From contig JANMHB010000017.1 in assembly GCA_031374935.1 (NCBI GenBank), positions 1 to 21,223 on the forward strand: a stretch of DNA of 21,223 nucleotides. Reading direction: 5' to 3'. The stretch's first letter is position 1; each line of letters begins with the position of its first letter. The DNA is from JACMLX01 sp031374935. Lineage in GTDB: Bacteria; Gemmatimonadota; Gemmatimonadetes; Gemmatimonadales; Gemmatimonadaceae. Positions 1 through 7,659 of the stretch are shown here, piece after piece. Both the position numbers and the translations under genes were made by a program. The notes under the pieces were generated by a model. That model was given only the letters and a program-made list of their open reading frames with translations. It made no database searches and was not told the DNA's origin.

Positions 1-888
1 CGGACGATGCGCGAAGATCTCGCCGTTCTGCGCGACATCCGCGGTATCGAAATCGACGTAGCGGAATCCGGGGATGTGCGCCACGGTGCACCAGAGCGCC
101 ACCTGATCGAGGATCCACCGGTTGGTGGACGGATACGGCAGTGCGGCGTTCCGGATCGCGGGTGTCAGCAACGCCCGATGTGTCGTGCGCAACAGTGCCG
201 CCGCCGCGCTCTCGCCGAAGTTCGCCGACAGCCCCATCGCGGGGTTCTCTGCCATCCACACCAGAAAGCGGAACGCGTACAGCACGAACTGTCTCTCGAG
301 CGCCGCCAGCGTTCGCCAGTGGCCGTGATTGATCAGCACCACCCCGATGTTGAATGGCGGCGGGGTGGGCAGCCCGAGTGACGCACCGAGTGCCTGCAAC
401 GCCGGCTCATCGACGTAGGTCGGATCGTGCCCGACGACGCTGCGCGCTGTGGTGGGTTCTTCACGGGCGACGCAGTCCGCGTGCAGGTACCGGTCGAAGA
501 GCCGTGCCGGATCGTCGAAGAAGAGCGTGTCGCAGTCCGCCAGCAGCACCTGGTCGGGCGCGAGATCGGCCAGCGCGTGAAAGTTCAGGTACTTGTGCAG
601 CAGCGGATACGCGTCGAGCACCGGCGCTGCGGCGGGAACGAGCGTGCGCAGCTGCTCGCGGTACGATGGGCGCTGCACCAGGTCGACGCCCATGCGACGG
701 GCAATCTGTACCACGTTTGCTGGCGGGGTACCGTAGAAGAACAGGCGCACCGGCAGCATTGGCGCCACGCGACGCAGGCTCTCGACGCTTGCTTCGAGCT
801 GCCACACGAGATCGTGACGCGCATCGTTCGGCGGCAGCGTGAGCGAATAGCACACCACACGCGACGCACCGTTGCCTGACGGTCGCAT
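1..888 (-). CDS. GT-A-type glycosyltransferase, 3' end outside window
   Basis: Reading the minus strand from an ATG at 888 gives 296 residues with no stop before the window edge, so the C-terminus is missing. Key stretches are VRLFFYGTPP near residue 50, LLADCDTLFFDD near residues 115-126 and FNIGVVLINHGHW near residues 179-191. The D-C-D is a classic DxD motif that binds metal and nucleotide sugar. The FNIGVVLIN stretch after it is usual in GT8-like and nucleotide-diphospho-sugar transferases. The expected role is sugar transfer onto a glycan, glycolipid or protein; acceptor and donor cannot be told. No signal peptide is seen, so it is probably cytosolic. The frame stays open upstream of 888 to a stop near 1006, so a GTG or TTG start further upstream is possible; no strong Shine-Dalgarno decides it. 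It has no same-strand neighbour in the window. Confidence 0.8.
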   Translation of the reverse strand, partial: MRPSGNGASRVVCYSLTLPPNDARHDLVWQLEASVESLRRVAPMLPVRLFFYGTPPANVVQIARRMGVDLVQRPSYREQLRTLVPAAAPVLDAYPLLHKYLNFHALADLAPDQVLLADCDTLFFDDPARLFDRYLHADCVAREEPTTARSVVGHDPTYVDEPALQALGASLGLPTPPPFNIGVVLINHGHWRTLAALERQFVLYAFRFLVWMAENPAMGLSANFGESAAAALLRTTHRALLTPAIRNAALPYPSTNRWILDQVALWCTVAHIPGFRYVDFDTADVAQNGEIFAHRP

Positions 889-1486
889 CGACGTGCCATC
901 GGTGCGCGCTGCCGTCGTCGGCCAATGACGCACCGTGGCGTCGTGGGGAGTCGTCGCCTGTCTCACGGAGAATGTGACGGAAGGTGGGACACACAATTCT
1001 CACTATTCTGTCATTCGCGCAAGCGAGCGCAGCGTGTGTGACTGGCAGGCACGACGATATCAATCGCAGCACAGTTCGCCTGGGATGCGCTCTCGTGTTG
1101 TACAGGCTCATCAGTGCATCGTGTGCCACCGCATGAATTCACCGCGACAGTCACGATCGGTTGCACACAGTGCGATGTGAGCGCTGACATATACGCAACG
1201 ACGATGCCCTGCGCTCCCTCCGTCGGGGTGATTGGTCCCGCTACTCCGACGACGCTGGTGTGACCGTCACGCGGTCGGACGCGGCACCCAACTCGGCACT
1301 GTTGCCGGCGACAACACGGCAGCGGTGCGCGGTACCGGCGGCGGCGTGTCAGAGAGGTGTGGACGCGGCGAACGCACGAGCCCGACCAGGTAGTCTGCGC
1401 CAACGACACCAATCACCGGGCACGTGCGTACGCACGGCTGACACACTGGTGCGCGTGTGCCGACTTCACCCACACCGACTTCAATC
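889..1486. other. Intergenic region, no convincing gene
   Basis: About 600 bp between the divergent glycosyltransferase and lipoprotein genes. Short open frames exist on both strands, but they read as Arg/Cys/Ser-rich low-information peptides with no domain or signal sequence. The region must hold the two divergent promoters. The only clear structure is a 14-bp perfect palindrome at 1423..1436, listed separately. No tRNA-like or other RNA structure was recognised by eye. Confidence 0.6.
1423..1436. promoter_or_regulatory. 14-bp perfect palindrome, candidate operator
   Basis: CGTGCGTACGCACG is its own reverse complement. It ends one base before CTGACA (1438..1443), a 5/6 match to a -35 box, and lies 50 bp upstream of the lipoprotein ATG at 1487. 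The -10 that would go with it (CGACTT at 17-nt spacing) is poor, so the promoter itself is uncertain. A repressor or activator site is plausible; its protein is not identified. Confidence 0.35.
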
Positions 1487-2686
1487 ATGCGGTGCTGCCT
1501 CATCCTGTTGCTCGTTGCACTCGCCGCCTGCACCGCCAACGCCCCCGGCGAGCAGTACGGCTTTCTCGCCCTCCTTGGCAAAGACACCGTTTCCGTCGAA
1601 CGGATCACCCGGACCCCACGCCGGCTGGTCAGCGATGAGGTCGACCGTTTTCCATACGTGCGCCAGCGCCATACCGAGATCGATCTCACGACCGACGGCC
1701 GGCTGACGCGCATGGTGATGGACATCCGGACGCCGAGCGGTACCACGCCAGCTGAGCGAGGGCGCCGCGTGGTGGCCGACGTCAGCGGTGACTCGCTCCT
1801 GGTGACCATCACCGATAGCGGGGGAATGTCACGGCGAACGTTCAGGACCGGCGGTGCACACACAGTCCCGCATGTCTCGATGCTCTACAGCGTGATCGAA
1901 CTCGAGATCGCCTCCGCCCTGCGCACCGGTGCCGGTGCTCCGCTCGCAGTCGGCGACAGCGCCAGGTTCCGGCAGTTCTATCCTGATCGGGACATCGGGC
2001 CGACGTTCGTGTTGCACGGTGGATGGGTCCATCGACGCGGCGGCGATTCCGTCGTGTTGAAGCACGACTGGCTCTCCGGCAGTGGCGATGTCATCGTCGA
2101 CAGCGCACGCCGAATGATCAGCTACTCCGGCATGCGCTCGACCTACAAGGTGACCGTCCGCCGTCTTGCCGGGCAGCCAGACATCGCCGCGATTGGCACC
2201 CGATTCGCCGACGCGGAGCGCCAGGTCGGCGCCGCGCAGCTCAGTGTACGTGACACGGTGCGGGCGACCATCGGGACCGCCACGATCGACATCGACTACG
2301 GCCGGCCGCTCGCCCGCGGGCGCACGCTCCTCGGCAACGTCATCGCCTATGACCGCGTCTGGCGCACCGGCGCCAACGCTGCCACGCAGTTCACCACGTC
2401 GGCGCCGCTGGTGATCGGCGGGATCGCCGTGCCAGCAGGCACACACACGCTCTGGACGGTGCCACGCACCACCGGCGCGGACCTGATCGTCAATGCCGAG
2501 TCGGGGCAATGGGGCACACAGTACTCGAGTGCACGTGACCTTGGCAGCACACCGCTGCGCACGGAAGCGCTTCGTGTACCCGTCGAACGATTCACGATCG
2601 CCGTGGAGCCGGTCGATGCACGTCACGCCGCGCTGGTGCTCCAGTGGGGCACCTTCCGATGGACTGCACCGATCGTCATTCGGTGA
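1487..2686 (+). CDS. DUF2911 domain lipoprotein
   Basis: 399 residues. I chose the ATG at 1487 because it starts a compact lipoprotein signal with a hydrophobic core and lipobox LAAC, with Cys15 as the lipidated residue. The in-frame ATG at 1457 would place ten Pro/Thr-rich residues before it. Residues 16-250 are a Thr/Val/Arg-rich beta-type region I do not recognise. Residues about 255-395 are a DUF2911 domain, with the hallmarks DYGRPLARGRTLLG (270-283), VWRTGANAAT (291-300), IPAGTHTLW-like VPAGTHTLWTVP (315-326), WGTQY and a C-terminal VLQWG. DUF2911 has no established function; such proteins are exported and common in Bacteroidota and Gemmatimonadota. An N-terminal extra domain of about 230 residues is larger than in minimal DUF2911 proteins. 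The protein is likely tethered to a membrane facing the periplasm. Confidence 0.85.
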   Translation: MRCCLILLLVALAACTANAPGEQYGFLALLGKDTVSVERITRTPRRLVSDEVDRFPYVRQRHTEIDLTTDGRLTRMVMDIRTPSGTTPAERGRRVVADVSGDSLLVTITDSGGMSRRTFRTGGAHTVPHVSMLYSVIELEIASALRTGAGAPLAVGDSARFRQFYPDRDIGPTFVLHGGWVHRRGGDSVVLKHDWLSGSGDVIVDSARRMISYSGMRSTYKVTVRRLAGQPDIAAIGTRFADAERQVGAAQLSVRDTVRATIGTATIDIDYGRPLARGRTLLGNVIAYDRVWRTGANAATQFTTSAPLVIGGIAVPAGTHTLWTVPRTTGADLIVNAESGQWGTQYSSARDLGSTPLRTEALRVPVERFTIAVEPVDARHAALVLQWGTFRWTAPIVIR

Positions 2687-2776
2687 GGCGTTGCCGCCGA
2701 CCGTCGGAGCCGCCCGCCAAGGCCGTGGCTCCAACGACAGGGCGCAGGTGGCCCGGCGTGAGAGCAAACCCGACGT

Positions 2777-2791
2777 TATCTTTTGCGCATG
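2777..2791 (+). promoter_or_regulatory. Candidate leaderless -10 element before micro-protein
   Basis: TATCTT (2777..2782) is followed by six bases and then ATG (2789). Transcription would start about at the A of the ATG, giving a leaderless mRNA. There is no Shine-Dalgarno before this ATG, which fits. No good -35 is seen at 16-18 nt spacing. The same arrangement occurs at 16763 and, with a 7-nt gap, at 7644. Confidence 0.4.
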
Positions 2792-2887
2792 ACTCCCCCC
2801 TTCCGCACGACGCTCTGGCGCGTCCTCGGTATCCAGGTCGCGACGCTCGTGATCCTCTGGCTGCTGCAAACCCGATACGCGAGCTGA
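2789..2887 (+). CDS. 32-residue single-helix membrane micro-protein upstream of symporter
   Basis: ATG at 2789, TGA at 2885..2887. The N-terminus MTPPFRTTLWR carries two Arg. It is followed by a hydrophobic stretch of about 16 residues (VLGIQVATLVILWLLQ, residues 12-27) and a short polar tail with one Arg. This is the profile of a single transmembrane helix with the N-terminus inside by the positive-inside rule. The stop lies 7 nt before the symporter ATG (2895), so the two are almost certainly on one transcript and probably translationally coupled. The gene is too short for standard gene callers. It may be a small accessory subunit of the symporter, by analogy with other one-helix partners of transporters, or only a coupling leader peptide. 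No homology could be tested. Confidence 0.6.
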   Translation: MTPPFRTTLWRVLGIQVATLVILWLLQTRYAS

Positions 2888-2894
2888 CCCCTCG

Positions 2895-4595
2895 ATGCAC
2901 TGGCTCAACTGGCTGATCGTCGTGGTCTATCTGGTGGTCGTGGTGTTCGACGGGCTCCGCCGGACGCGCGGCACGACAAACATCGAAGGGTACTTTCTCG
3001 CCAATCGCAGCCTGCCCTGGTGGGCGGTGGGCCTGTCGGTCATGGCGACGCAGCTCTCCGCCATCACGCTGATCGGGACCACCGGCCAGGGCGCGACCGA
3101 CGGCCTCAAGTTCGTGCAGTTCTACTTCGGCCTGCCGATTGCGATGGTCATTCTTGGCGTCACGCTGGTGCCGTTCCTGCATCGCGCCAAGGTGTATACG
3201 GCGTACGAGTACCTCGAGCGCCGCTTCGATGCGAAGACCCGGTCGCTCACCAGCCTGCTCTTCCTGCTCTCACGCGGGTTGTCGTGCGGGACCATCATCG
3301 CCGCGCCAAGTGTGGTGCTGTCGTCCGTGTTCGGATGGGACCTGGTGCTGTGTGTGGCGCTGATCGGCCTGCCGACGGTTCTCTACACGGTGGTGGGCGG
3401 GGTGCAGGCCGTTGCCTGGGCCGATGTCAAGCAGATGTTCGTCATTGCCGGTGCGATGATTGCGATCATCACGATGCTGATCGTCCGGATGCCCATTCCG
3501 CTTGACGATGCCCTGCATATCGCCGGCGCCGCCGGCCGCCTGCAGGTGTTCGACTTCTCGTTCGACCTCTCCAAGACCTACACCTTCTGGTCCGGCATCC
3601 TGGGCGGCACCTTCCTGATGCTGTCGTACTTCGGCACCGACCAGAGCCAGGTGCAGCGCTATCTCGCTGCCAAATCAGTGGACGAAGCACGAAGCTCGCT
3701 CCTGATGAGTGCGTACTGGAAGATTCCACTGCAAGCGCTGATCCTCCTGACCGGCGTGCTGGTCTTCCTGTTCTATCTCTTCACGCCGCCGCCACTGCTC
3801 TACAATCCGCGCCACAGCGCCGAGGTGGAGCAACAGCAGCCGGCGCTCTTCGCCGATCTGCAGGCACGTTACAGCGCCGCGATCAGTGCGCGACAGGCTG
3901 CCGCGCGCACAGCCACCACCGTGCGCCACACGGGGAACGAAACAGAACTGCGCCGATCACTCGATGCGTTCCGTGCCACGGAGGCCAGCGTCAGTGCGAT
4001 TCGTACCGAAGCACTCGCCGCGGCCGCAACTGCGAGCGGTGAGGCCTCGCGCGACGTGAACTACATCATTCCCCGGTTCGTGCTGGACCAGCTCCCGCTT
4101 GGATTCGCCGGCATCTTCCTCGCCGCGGTCCTCGCGGCGGCCATGTCGAGCATCGCCGCGGAACTGAACTCGCTCTCGACCGCCACCGTCGTCGATTTCT
4201 ATCAGCGATGGTTCCGGACATCGGCCAGTGAACTGCACTACCTCAACGTCTCGAAGATCGCGACCGCGATCTGGGGGCTCTTCGCCTGTGTCGTCGCAAC
4301 GTACGCGGCCACCCTCGGCTCGCTGATCGAGGTGGTGAATCGCTTCGGCTCGTTCTTCTATGGGTCGATCCTGGGGATCTTCCTGCTCGCCATGATTCCG
4401 CGCGTGCGCGCGCTCGGCGGCTTCATTGGCCTGTTGTGTGGCATGGCGGCGGTCGGTTCGGTCGCGTTCTGGGTGCCGAGCATCAGCTTCCTCTGGCACA
4501 ACCTGATCGGTGCTGTGGTGGTGGTGGTGGTGGGATACACGCTCAGTCTCGGCGGTCCTGCGGCGACCGACGCCGAGGCGCCAGCGGCGGCGTAG
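2895..4595 (+). CDS. Sodium:solute symporter (SSS) family transporter
   Basis: 566 residues with many hydrophobic helices. Family landmarks are the first helix at residues 6-18, DxYFLANRSLPWWAVGLS-like residues 31-48, ATQLSAITLIGTTG (51-64), TAYEYLERRF (102-111), and YFGTDQSQVQRYL near residues 245-257, the last typical of SSS proteins. ALAAAMSSIAAELNSLSTATV near 412-431 matches the helix containing conserved Ser/Thr sodium ligands. The family uses the inward Na+ gradient to import small solutes such as sugars, sialic acids or carboxylates; the substrate cannot be read from sequence. An unusual feature is a hydrophilic Ala/Arg/Glu-rich helical insert at residues about 303-387, between two membrane segments. 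The final helix holds six consecutive Val encoded by (GTG)6. The gene sits 7 nt behind the 32-residue membrane micro-protein. Confidence 0.88.
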   Translation: MHWLNWLIVVVYLVVVVFDGLRRTRGTTNIEGYFLANRSLPWWAVGLSVMATQLSAITLIGTTGQGATDGLKFVQFYFGLPIAMVILGVTLVPFLHRAKVYTAYEYLERRFDAKTRSLTSLLFLLSRGLSCGTIIAAPSVVLSSVFGWDLVLCVALIGLPTVLYTVVGGVQAVAWADVKQMFVIAGAMIAIITMLIVRMPIPLDDALHIAGAAGRLQVFDFSFDLSKTYTFWSGILGGTFLMLSYFGTDQSQVQRYLAAKSVDEARSSLLMSAYWKIPLQALILLTGVLVFLFYLFTPPPLLYNPRHSAEVEQQQPALFADLQARYSAAISARQAAARTATTVRHTGNETELRRSLDAFRATEASVSAIRTEALAAAATASGEASRDVNYIIPRFVLDQLPLGFAGIFLAAVLAAAMSSIAAELNSLSTATVVDFYQRWFRTSASELHYLNVSKIATAIWGLFACVVATYAATLGSLIEVVNRFGSFFYGSILGIFLLAMIPRVRALGGFIGLLCGMAAVGSVAFWVPSISFLWHNLIGAVVVVVVGYTLSLGGPAATDAEAPAAA

Positions 4596-4631
4596 CGCGA
4601 CCGGCGCGATCATCGGCAGCACAAGAACCGA

Positions 4632-4648
4632 GTACCGCTGCGCGGTAC
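4632..4648 (+). terminator. Short hairpin after the symporter gene, weak terminator candidate
   Basis: GTACCGC-TGC-GCGGTAC forms a 7-bp stem with a 3-nt loop, 36 nt after the symporter stop. No T-run follows, so it could be only a processing or stability hairpin. The rest of 4596..4808 shows no gene; it should hold the promoter for the DUF4331 operon. Confidence 0.3.
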
Positions 4649-4808
4649 ACGAGCGACCAGGCTGGCCGCGGTGATCAGGGACAGGGCACGGAGGTGCAGG
4701 TCGGGAAGGGGTTTGTGGCTGAGCTCGCCAATCTGCTCCAGCGGGGCCGGCGTAGCGCGGGTGTAGGTCCCGCGAAACGTCGTCCCTCCCTTCCCCTCCG
4801 GAGCAGTT

Positions 4809-5561
4809 ATGAACATGCGGTTCCCCACGCGAGCGCCGATCATCTCGCTTGCAGCGCTGGCCGTCGTGGCCGGCACCGGCATCACAGTGCGGCAACTTCT
4901 GGCGTCCGATCACCAGGACACCGCGCTGGTCGAGTTCTCCCCGCGCTTCGACGTCAACGACGTGTATGCGTTTCCGTCGCCAAGTGATCCGTCGCGCACG
5001 GTGCTGGTGCTCGGCACCAGTTCCCCCCTGACGCCAGCGCAGACGCCCAGTGCCACCTTCGGTACGCGCAACGAACAGCTCTACCAGCTCAAGATCGACA
5101 ACACCGGTGACGCGAAGGAAGATCTGGTCTTCCAGTTCACCTTCACCGGCAGGGGCCGTCGCCAGCTGGTGACGATGCGTGGCCCGTACAAGCCCGATGC
5201 CGTCGGTACCGTCAACACGCTCGTCGACGGCCGCAAGATGTGGGGCTTCACCAACACCATCATCGAGTCGCGCGGCATCAAGCTGTTTGCCGGGCCGCGG
5301 GACGATCCGTTCTTCATCGATCTGGAGCAGTTCTTCCGTATCCTGCCAGACCGCCGGCCGGAATCGGGTCCGCTCTCGCAGATCACGCAGGGGCCGCTGA
5401 CGTTCCGCGAGGCCGTCGGCGCCAACCCTGCGGTCGACTTCCTGCGCGGCATCAACGACATGGCGATCGTCGTCGAAGTGCCCACCGGCCTGCTCACCAA
5501 TCCTGCAACGAACGGTCGTTTCGGCGTGTGGGGCACCACCAGCCGTGCGATCCGCAACTGA
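4809..5561 (+). CDS. DUF4331 family protein, N-terminal half only
   Basis: 250 residues. The start at 4809 is supported by GGAG at 4800..4803, 5 nt before the ATG. Residues 8-32 form a signal peptide or signal anchor. The mature part begins with SDHQDTALVEFSPRFDVNDVYAF-type sequence (residues 33-55, including DVNDVYAF), the hallmark opening of DUF4331. Further typical pieces are LYQLKIDNTGD (91-101), VFQFTFTG, LFAGPRDDPFFIDL (159-172) and GINDMAIVVEVP (214-225). The function of DUF4331 is unknown; the proteins are exported. Full-length members are roughly twice this size and continue into a second half. Here the protein stops at the midpoint, and the second half is found in the next gene, 49 nt downstream. 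The acidic Asp/Asn-rich motifs suggest metal or calcium binding, which is inference. Confidence 0.82.
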   Translation: MNMRFPTRAPIISLAALAVVAGTGITVRQLLASDHQDTALVEFSPRFDVNDVYAFPSPSDPSRTVLVLGTSSPLTPAQTPSATFGTRNEQLYQLKIDNTGDAKEDLVFQFTFTGRGRRQLVTMRGPYKPDAVGTVNTLVDGRKMWGFTNTIIESRGIKLFAGPRDDPFFIDLEQFFRILPDRRPESGPLSQITQGPLTFREAVGANPAVDFLRGINDMAIVVEVPTGLLTNPATNGRFGVWGTTSRAIRN

Positions 5562-5596
5562 TCCAGCAGCGCGCTTCACCGATTCCTTCACACACC

Positions 5597-5601
5597 AGGA
5601 G
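5597..5601 (+). promoter_or_regulatory. Shine-Dalgarno that fixes the start of the second DUF4331 half
   Basis: AGGAG lies 9 nt before the ATG at 5611. The open frame also extends upstream to an ATG at 5545 inside the previous gene, but that start has no ribosome site and would hide the lipoprotein signal. The 5611 start is therefore preferred. Confidence 0.65.
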
Positions 5602-5610
5602 TACACACCG

Positions 5611-6267
5611 ATGCTGCACCAGAACTCAGCGCGCGCCATGCGTGCGCTTGCCCTGACGATCGCCGTCGCGTCCACCTCGATGCTCGCCGCCTGCAGCGAC
5701 GCATCGAAGCCGGACGGACTGACGGATCCGACCACGAACATCACCATTGGCAATGGCCAGGTGAGCAACGACGAGGATGACGACTACGACCGCGAGGAGC
5801 GCGCCGGCAAGCGGAAGTACGAGCAGGTGGAGTTCCTCGGCAATCCGCTCGTCAGCGAAGTGACCATCGTGAAGGCCAACCACGACAAGTACAACCGCAC
5901 GCAGCCATACAACACGGCGGAGTTCGGCGCACAGAGCCTCGCCTTCATCAACGCGTTCCGCGGTGGCCAGCCGGAAGTGGCCAACACCCTTGGCGCCGTG
6001 CTGTACCCGGATATGCTGATCGTCGAGTCATCGCGCAATCCAGCCACCTCCGGCTGGCTGTCGTGGGCGCTGGCGAACGGCTGGGGCGGCCGCAATTTGA
6101 GCGATGATGTGGTCGACGCCGGCCTGTCGGCGATTTTCGGCAAGATCGTGTCGCCGAACGGTGCCTTCTGCGACAATGGCCAGCTGCCCCTCTGCACCGA
6201 CAACGTGCCGGTGAACGACAAGGCATTCATGCGACGCTTCCCGTACCTCGCATCGCCGACGCTGTAG
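5611..6267 (+). CDS. Lipoprotein carrying the C-terminal half of DUF4331
   Basis: 218 residues. A lipoprotein signal ends in LAAC with Cys28 as the lipidated residue, followed by an acidic linker (DEDDDYDREER, about residues 52-62) that should stay flexible. The body contains VEFLGNPLVSEVTIVKANHDKYNRTQPYN, VLYPDMLIVE, GGRNLSDDVVDAGLS and NVPVNDKAFMRRFPYLASP. These correspond to the second half of DUF4331 proteins: the GRPL...V, FNR, LLPDVL, GRRLxDDVID and NDxxFLxxFPYL blocks. It lies 49 nt after the gene for the N-terminal half. The two probably assemble into one unit at the periplasmic face of a membrane, with this half as the anchor. Partner assembly is inference; the order of motifs is seen directly. 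Confidence 0.78.
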   Translation: MLHQNSARAMRALALTIAVASTSMLAACSDASKPDGLTDPTTNITIGNGQVSNDEDDDYDREERAGKRKYEQVEFLGNPLVSEVTIVKANHDKYNRTQPYNTAEFGAQSLAFINAFRGGQPEVANTLGAVLYPDMLIVESSRNPATSGWLSWALANGWGGRNLSDDVVDAGLSAIFGKIVSPNGAFCDNGQLPLCTDNVPVNDKAFMRRFPYLASPTL

Positions 6268-6352
6268 CGGTCGTCGGCACGTTCCGCGCTGCGGCGATGC
6301 ACACGCCATTGTGTGTCGCCGCAGCACGTCTCACTCCTCTCCAGCACTGATC

Positions 6353-7600
6353 ATGCCGACTCTCGCTCCCGCCAGATGGCACGCGGGTTTCCTCGCCGCC
6401 GCCACTGTGGCGCTCACGGGGCTGGCCCTGCTCACCCGAGCGAACGGCGATGGTGCGACCATGACCGTCTCCGCACCGCTGATCGTGTTCCCGGAGTCGG
6501 CCCAGACCGAGAGTGCGATCCGCGATCGGGACATCGCGTTCTATGCCGTTCGTGTGGCCAGTGATCGACAGTCCGCCACCGATCGACTCACCCTCGCCCG
6601 CCTTCTGTTCACTCGATCGCGTTCGGGCGGCTCGACGCGCGATCTGACGCGCGCCGAAGTGCTGCTGCGCGAGTCGATCGCGCTGCGCAACCGACGCAAC
6701 GGACAGGCGTTCGAAGTGCTGGCCAGCGTCCTGATGGCGCGCCACGCCTTTCGTGAGGCGCACGCGGTTGCAGCGGCCGTCGATTCACTCGAGCCAGGTA
6801 CAGCATCACACCTCGCGCTGCTCGGCGAGATCGAGCTCGAACTGGGCCGATACGATGACGCGGCCACACACTTCCGCCGGGTGGTCAGCGATGGCAAGCA
6901 GTTCACCACCGATGCGCGCGTCGCACGCTGGTACGAAGTCACAGGCCACGCCGTGATTGCCCGGGCGATGATGCACCGCGCGATCATCGCCGTCGACCGG
7001 CGTGATGACCTGCCGCGGGAGCAGGTGGCGTGGTTTCACTATCGGCTGGGTGAGCTGGAGCTCCGCGTTGGCCGGCTCGCGGCCGCCGACTCCGCATTTC
7101 AGGTGGCGCTCCAGCGGTCGCCTGACGACGTGCGTGCACTCGGCGGCCTGGCCAGGACGGCGCTCGCCAGCGGTGATTTCCGGGGCGCGATTGCACATGG
7201 CGAACAGGCCACCGCGATTCAGCTCGACCCGACGACACTGGCCACCGTCAGCCAGGCCTACGCCGCGCGTGGCGACTCGGTGCAGGCAGCGCAGTACGCC
7301 AGCGCGATGTCGGTCAGCGCGCTGACGCAGCCGGGCGCGATTCACCGAGCATGGGGGTTGTATCTGCTCGATCACGGTTCGGCGTCTCAACGCGCCGACG
7401 TGCTGCGCCGGGCCCGGGCTGAGTTGCGGGACCGGCAGGACGTGTACGGACACGACCTGCTGGCCTGGGCACTGTTCCGCGCCGGCGAGCGCAACGCTGC
7501 GCGTCGCGAGATGCGTCTGGCGCTGGCACAGGGCACCGAGGACGTGATGCTGCAGGCCCACGCACGGGCGATCTTTGCCACGGCAGCCAGCGCGAAGTAG
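6353..7600 (+). CDS. TPR-repeat protein with N-terminal signal/anchor
   Basis: 415 residues from the ATG at 6353, chosen because it begins a signal-like segment (hydrophobic residues about 11-25). An earlier in-frame ATG at 6311 adds 14 polar residues with no better ribosome site. The rest is a string of paired helices rich in Ala, Leu and Arg with the spacing of tetratricopeptide repeats, for example ALLGEIELELGRYDDAATHF near residues 148-167 and FHYRLGELELRVGRLAAADSAFQVAL near 222-247. TPR proteins are scaffolds for protein-protein contacts. The gene follows the two DUF4331 genes by 85 nt on the same strand, so it is likely part of their operon and may assemble or scaffold that exported complex. 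No catalytic residues are seen. Confidence 0.75.
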   Translation: MPTLAPARWHAGFLAAATVALTGLALLTRANGDGATMTVSAPLIVFPESAQTESAIRDRDIAFYAVRVASDRQSATDRLTLARLLFTRSRSGGSTRDLTRAEVLLRESIALRNRRNGQAFEVLASVLMARHAFREAHAVAAAVDSLEPGTASHLALLGEIELELGRYDDAATHFRRVVSDGKQFTTDARVARWYEVTGHAVIARAMMHRAIIAVDRRDDLPREQVAWFHYRLGELELRVGRLAAADSAFQVALQRSPDDVRALGGLARTALASGDFRGAIAHGEQATAIQLDPTTLATVSQAYAARGDSVQAAQYASAMSVSALTQPGAIHRAWGLYLLDHGSASQRADVLRRARAELRDRQDVYGHDLLAWALFRAGERNAARREMRLALAQGTEDVMLQAHARAIFATAASAK

Positions 7601-7643
7601 CAACCCTGTCGTAGTGCCTCTGCCGTCGCGCCATCATTGCTGG

Positions 7644-7659
7644 TAGCCTTCCGTGCATG
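7644..7659 (+). promoter_or_regulatory. Candidate leaderless -10 element before glycosyltransferase
   Basis: GG-TAGCCT (hexamer 7644..7649) precedes the ATG at 7657 by 7 nt, and no Shine-Dalgarno lies in between. It resembles the elements at 2777 and 16763. No convincing -35 was found. Confidence 0.3.

Noticed and set aside
1011..1412. Minus-strand open frame in the left intergenic region
   Set aside because: Cys/Arg/Ser/Thr-rich with no recognisable motif, no export signal and no ribosome site; treated as non-coding.
2706..2732. GGAGCC/GGCTCC hairpin after the DUF2911 gene
   Set aside because: Only 6-bp arms, a large loop and no T-run; too weak to call a terminator.
4515..4532. (GTG)6 simple repeat
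   Set aside because: It encodes six Val in the last membrane helix of the symporter; a short codon repeat in a hydrophobic helix needs no special explanation, though it could slip.
3957..5768. Long antisense open frame on the minus strand (about 600 codons)
   Set aside because: It lies opposite the symporter and DUF4331 genes, which have clear family motifs. Its translation is Arg/Glu/Asp/His-rich with a poly-His run from the (GTG)6 repeat, typical of a high-GC shadow frame.
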